Positions 62,101 through 64,000 of a DNA stretch of 64,000 nt are shown here, one piece after another. How positions within the stretch are numbered: the first letter of the stretch is position 1; each line of letters starts with the position of its first letter. Under the pieces are notes generated by a model. The model ran no database searches. It was given only the letters and a program-made list of their open reading frames with translations, and had not been told where the DNA came from. The position numbers were made by a program, and so were the translations under genes. The DNA comes from Dimorphilus gyrociliatus (Eukaryota; Annelida; Polychaeta; Dinophilidae): assembly GCA_904063045.1 (NCBI GenBank), contig CAJFCJ010000021.1:868001-932000 (forward strand), read 5' to 3'.

Positions 62101-64000
62101 AAAGATGGTGAAAAAGATTTCAGAGTGACGAAAAATATGGGCAGAGGTGGAGTAATGGTCTGGGGACTGATAATATTTGATGGAATATTCGAGATTTGGT
62201 GGAAAAGGAAAAGGCTTAATGGTGAAAATTACAGCTGTTTTATTGTGGAAGATGTCCTTCCTGTTATCAAAGAGATTGAGGCAAAAATGGGGAGGAAATA
62301 CATCTTCCAGCAAGATAATGCTGGGTGCCACACAGCGAGGATGACTAAAGAGCCTTTCAAATGAATGATATCCATCCTCTTGATTGGCCAGCAAAGAGCC
62401 CCAACCTCAGCATAATTCAAATCCGAGGATGAATTGTGGAAAAAAATTGAAAAATGCTCGTATGAGCTTATAAAAGAGCAGCCAGGGTTGTTACCATGTC
62501 CAAATGATGGAATGGGGCATAGAATCAGGCGATGTATCGAAAAAGAGGGTAGTCATATTCAAAAATGAGAATAATAGGAACATTTTTGTTGGTTTTCCAA
62601 TTATTATGAAGTGCGGCCAAATAAGAAAAAAGAAATCAATAAAACAGTACATAATATAAACAAAAAAAAAATGATGTAAAATCTTACCTAAATCGTATTT
62701 GAAAGAAAATTAATATATAAATTTAAGCTTCATCTAACATTTTATGAAGAAAAAAATTAAAAAAAAATCTTTTTTCTTTGTGAAAAACATTTTTAATATG
62801 TTGGCCTATTCAAAATTCGACATGTTCCAATTTTTATGAAGTTTACTTTATACAGTATATATACTTGTAATCGTAGTTTTATTTCGGTTACTTTTGAACC
62901 GCAAAATCCGTATTCCTATTAATTGATGGGTATTTGATATAAGAGGATAATTATAGGCTTCGTAAAACTATACTACAACCTCATTTTCCCTGCTATTTGT
63001 TAAATTAGCAATACTCCCGTCAAGTTTCATTGATAATTTCCTACAAATCTTGTCACCAATTTTTAATTTTGACTCTTCAACATCGTCGTTCGAAAGGTTT
63101 ATTGATAAAGAATTAAATGAATTCCTATAGATAAACTGTTCGGTTGATACGATTAAAAAATTAACAAATCTCTCTTCAAAAGAAATATGAATATATAGGT
63201 AGATAATATAGGTGAAAATTAGGTCACTACTCGTTTGAACTAACCCTTAACCTCTCCTCCTGGGAAACATTCTGCAAAGTTCTCTTTATTTGTTGTCTTA
63301 TTTAATTGTTGAAAGAGAGGAATTTGAGTGAAAAATCCACCGATATGTTTAACTTCGTGAGAGATTGTTTGGCTCTGTAAACTGGTAAACAGAGCTTTAC
63401 TACATATCTCTTCATTTCTTTGCAATTGATAGGAAATACGATAATTTATCTCATTCCACCTTACCAGTGCAAGAAATTGATTTGAACGTTTGTTTTCTTG
63501 TATATAAACATCTGCATGTTTTTATATGAGAATTTCTATTATCGTTATCTTCGTTAAAAATAGCCAAAGCTTACTTACAAGGAGAATTCGCAATTGCGCA
63601 TTTTATACAAACAGATGCATATTTCGTACCTTCATCGTTTTCCACATAATTACTGAATGACAGAAATGTAAAAGGGAACATTCAATCAATCGATCAATCA
63701 ACCTCTTTTGGATTTGTAGAGGACAATACAACTTACAACTCGCAGCAACTTTTCATGTTGTACGACTTGAGAAGAAAGTAGTTGTTATCTTCCGGATCTT
63801 TGACTAACCATAAATGAGATAAACATGAATAAAATGGACACAAGTTGTCGCAAAATGTTTGCCCACTTACGTTTTGAAGAGGGACAAAGAAAAACTTGAT
63901 GATAGAGACTATCATATCCAAATTGAGAGCAAAATTTTCCGTAAAAGTGACGTCTACATTTCTCGTATTTCAGTGGATATTTCAAATTAAATTGCCCTAA
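56142..64000 (-). CDS. GRL101/relaxin-receptor-like GPCR with SRCR, C-type lectin, LDLa, LRR and a kinase-like tail (5' end beyond window)
   Basis: At least 22 minus-strand exons: 64000-63871, 63803-63737, 63652-63579, 63511-63252, 63135-62980, 62915-62865, 61261-61123, 61039-60712, 60607-60585, 60529-60251, 60195-60101, 60025-59470, 59347-59178, 59142-58982, 58928-58717, 58649-57382, 57301-57034, 56967-56805, 56712-56669, 56575-56367, 56276-56142. Frames agree at every junction, giving about 1,595 residues here. Order: cysteine-rich N-terminus; SRCR-like module (VDLICQHFGF..ELNCERNDTLLENC); C-type-lectin-like module (CYYL, FCREKNLTLL, CFAKSDAPFLCQK); six LDLa modules (e.g. VCDGENDCFSGEDEINC); LRRs (LVLLNLKRNKLESM, LQHLDLSFNPL); 7TM with NSLSLL, SFERFYAI (DRY-like), INPYFYYF; then a tail. 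The GRL101/LGR ectodomain-plus-rhodopsin type is G-protein coupled; ligand unknown. The last exons resemble a kinase C-lobe without catalytic residues. Exon 60607-60585 is only 23 nt. (Exon count excludes any exon split I could not see.). Confidence 0.8.
61289..62855 (+). mobile_element. Degenerate Tc1/mariner-type element with IR/DR ends
   Basis: A 1,567-bp element with TA at both borders (61287-61288 and 62856-62857). Imperfect inverted ends of about 200 nt each contain two copies of a related word: outer AACTTCATAAAAATTGG (left 61300, right 62843 reversed) and inner GGCCGCACTTCATAAT (left 61455, right 62622 reversed). Two transposase-site-like repeats per end define the IR/DR subgroup of Tc1 elements, like Sleeping Beauty-type transposons. 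It lies within an intron of the receptor gene. Confidence 0.85.
61621..62570 (+). pseudogene. Tc1-like transposase pseudogene
   Basis: An N-terminal helix-turn-helix part (WSKDIRELVFKKYNELQK, then SSVSNVLRY, RGCPKK) and a DDE region (VIFTNEARFSL, GGVMVWG, IFQQDNAGCHTA, then DWPAKSPNLSIIQ one frame over) are visible. Stop codons at about 61696, 61942, 62009 and 62362 and at least one frameshift break it; the first catalytic Asp position is Asn. It cannot encode active transposase. Confidence 0.85.

Noticed and set aside
1-64000. CRISPR arrays, bacterial operons or viral insertions
   Set aside because: Repeats are simple microsatellites or Tc1 ends; no spacer-repeat arrays, capsid-like or polymerase-like frames were seen.

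Overview
This is a eukaryotic nuclear window from a small-genome animal. Spliced genes have short introns (often 50-80 nt, GT..AG), and the non-coding DNA is AT-rich and full of (GA)n/(CT)n microsatellites. The gene set is metazoan: the LDLa/SRCR/C-type lectin/leucine-rich-repeat 7TM receptor recalls the GRL101/relaxin-receptor type of molluscs and annelids, and there are CUB, PAN/apple and discoidin proteins, an ADAR and the ciliary protein STPG2. A lophotrochozoan such as a small annelid fits best, but the species cannot be fixed from sequence alone. Splice sites were placed by eye from reading-frame continuity and GT/AG; allow +/-1-2 nt.

Layout. 1-13.4 kb: gene-poor, microsatellite-rich, with one minus-strand GNAT acetyltransferase. 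13.4-19.3 kb: a CARD-plus-coiled-coil protein (+), STPG2 (-) head-to-head with a two-exon 97-aa protein (+), then Ran GTPase (+). 21.3-27.2 kb: two tandem membrane sulfotransferases with identical exon lengths, followed by decayed fragments of the same family on both strands. 28.9-30.3 kb: an unrecognised minus-strand protein with three TQT motifs. 33.3-41.7 kb (all minus): a CUB-like membrane protein with PPxY motifs, GPI mannosyltransferase 4 (PIGZ), an ADAR-type RNA adenosine deaminase, and a CUB membrane protein with PPxY motifs. 42.9-47.4 kb (plus): four more single-CUB membrane proteins; one carries an apparent 1-nt frameshift.

47.8-50.7 kb: three tRNA-Val(AAC) and one tRNA-Lys(CTT), with a small secreted PAN/apple protein between them. 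52-55.2 kb: an intronless RING protein (+), a secreted discoidin protein (-) and a short secreted-peptide gene with a TATA box (-). 56.1 kb to the right edge (-): at least 22 exons of one large receptor with a cysteine-rich N-terminus, SRCR-like and C-type-lectin-like modules, six LDLa modules, LRRs, seven TMs and a short tail resembling a kinase C-lobe. One of its introns is filled by a dead Tc1-type transposon with an IR/DR end structure.

Themes: (i) the 33-64 kb half is dominated by secreted and single-pass or 7TM surface proteins built from CUB, apple, discoidin, lectin, SRCR and LDLa modules, several of them tandem and rapidly evolving; (ii) an 11-bp palindrome (TATACTGTATA or TATACAGTATA) recurs in TA-rich stretches and equals the junction of the Tc1 end with its TA target, suggesting excision scars; (iii) the housekeeping genes (Ran, PIGZ, ADAR, STPG2) look intact.
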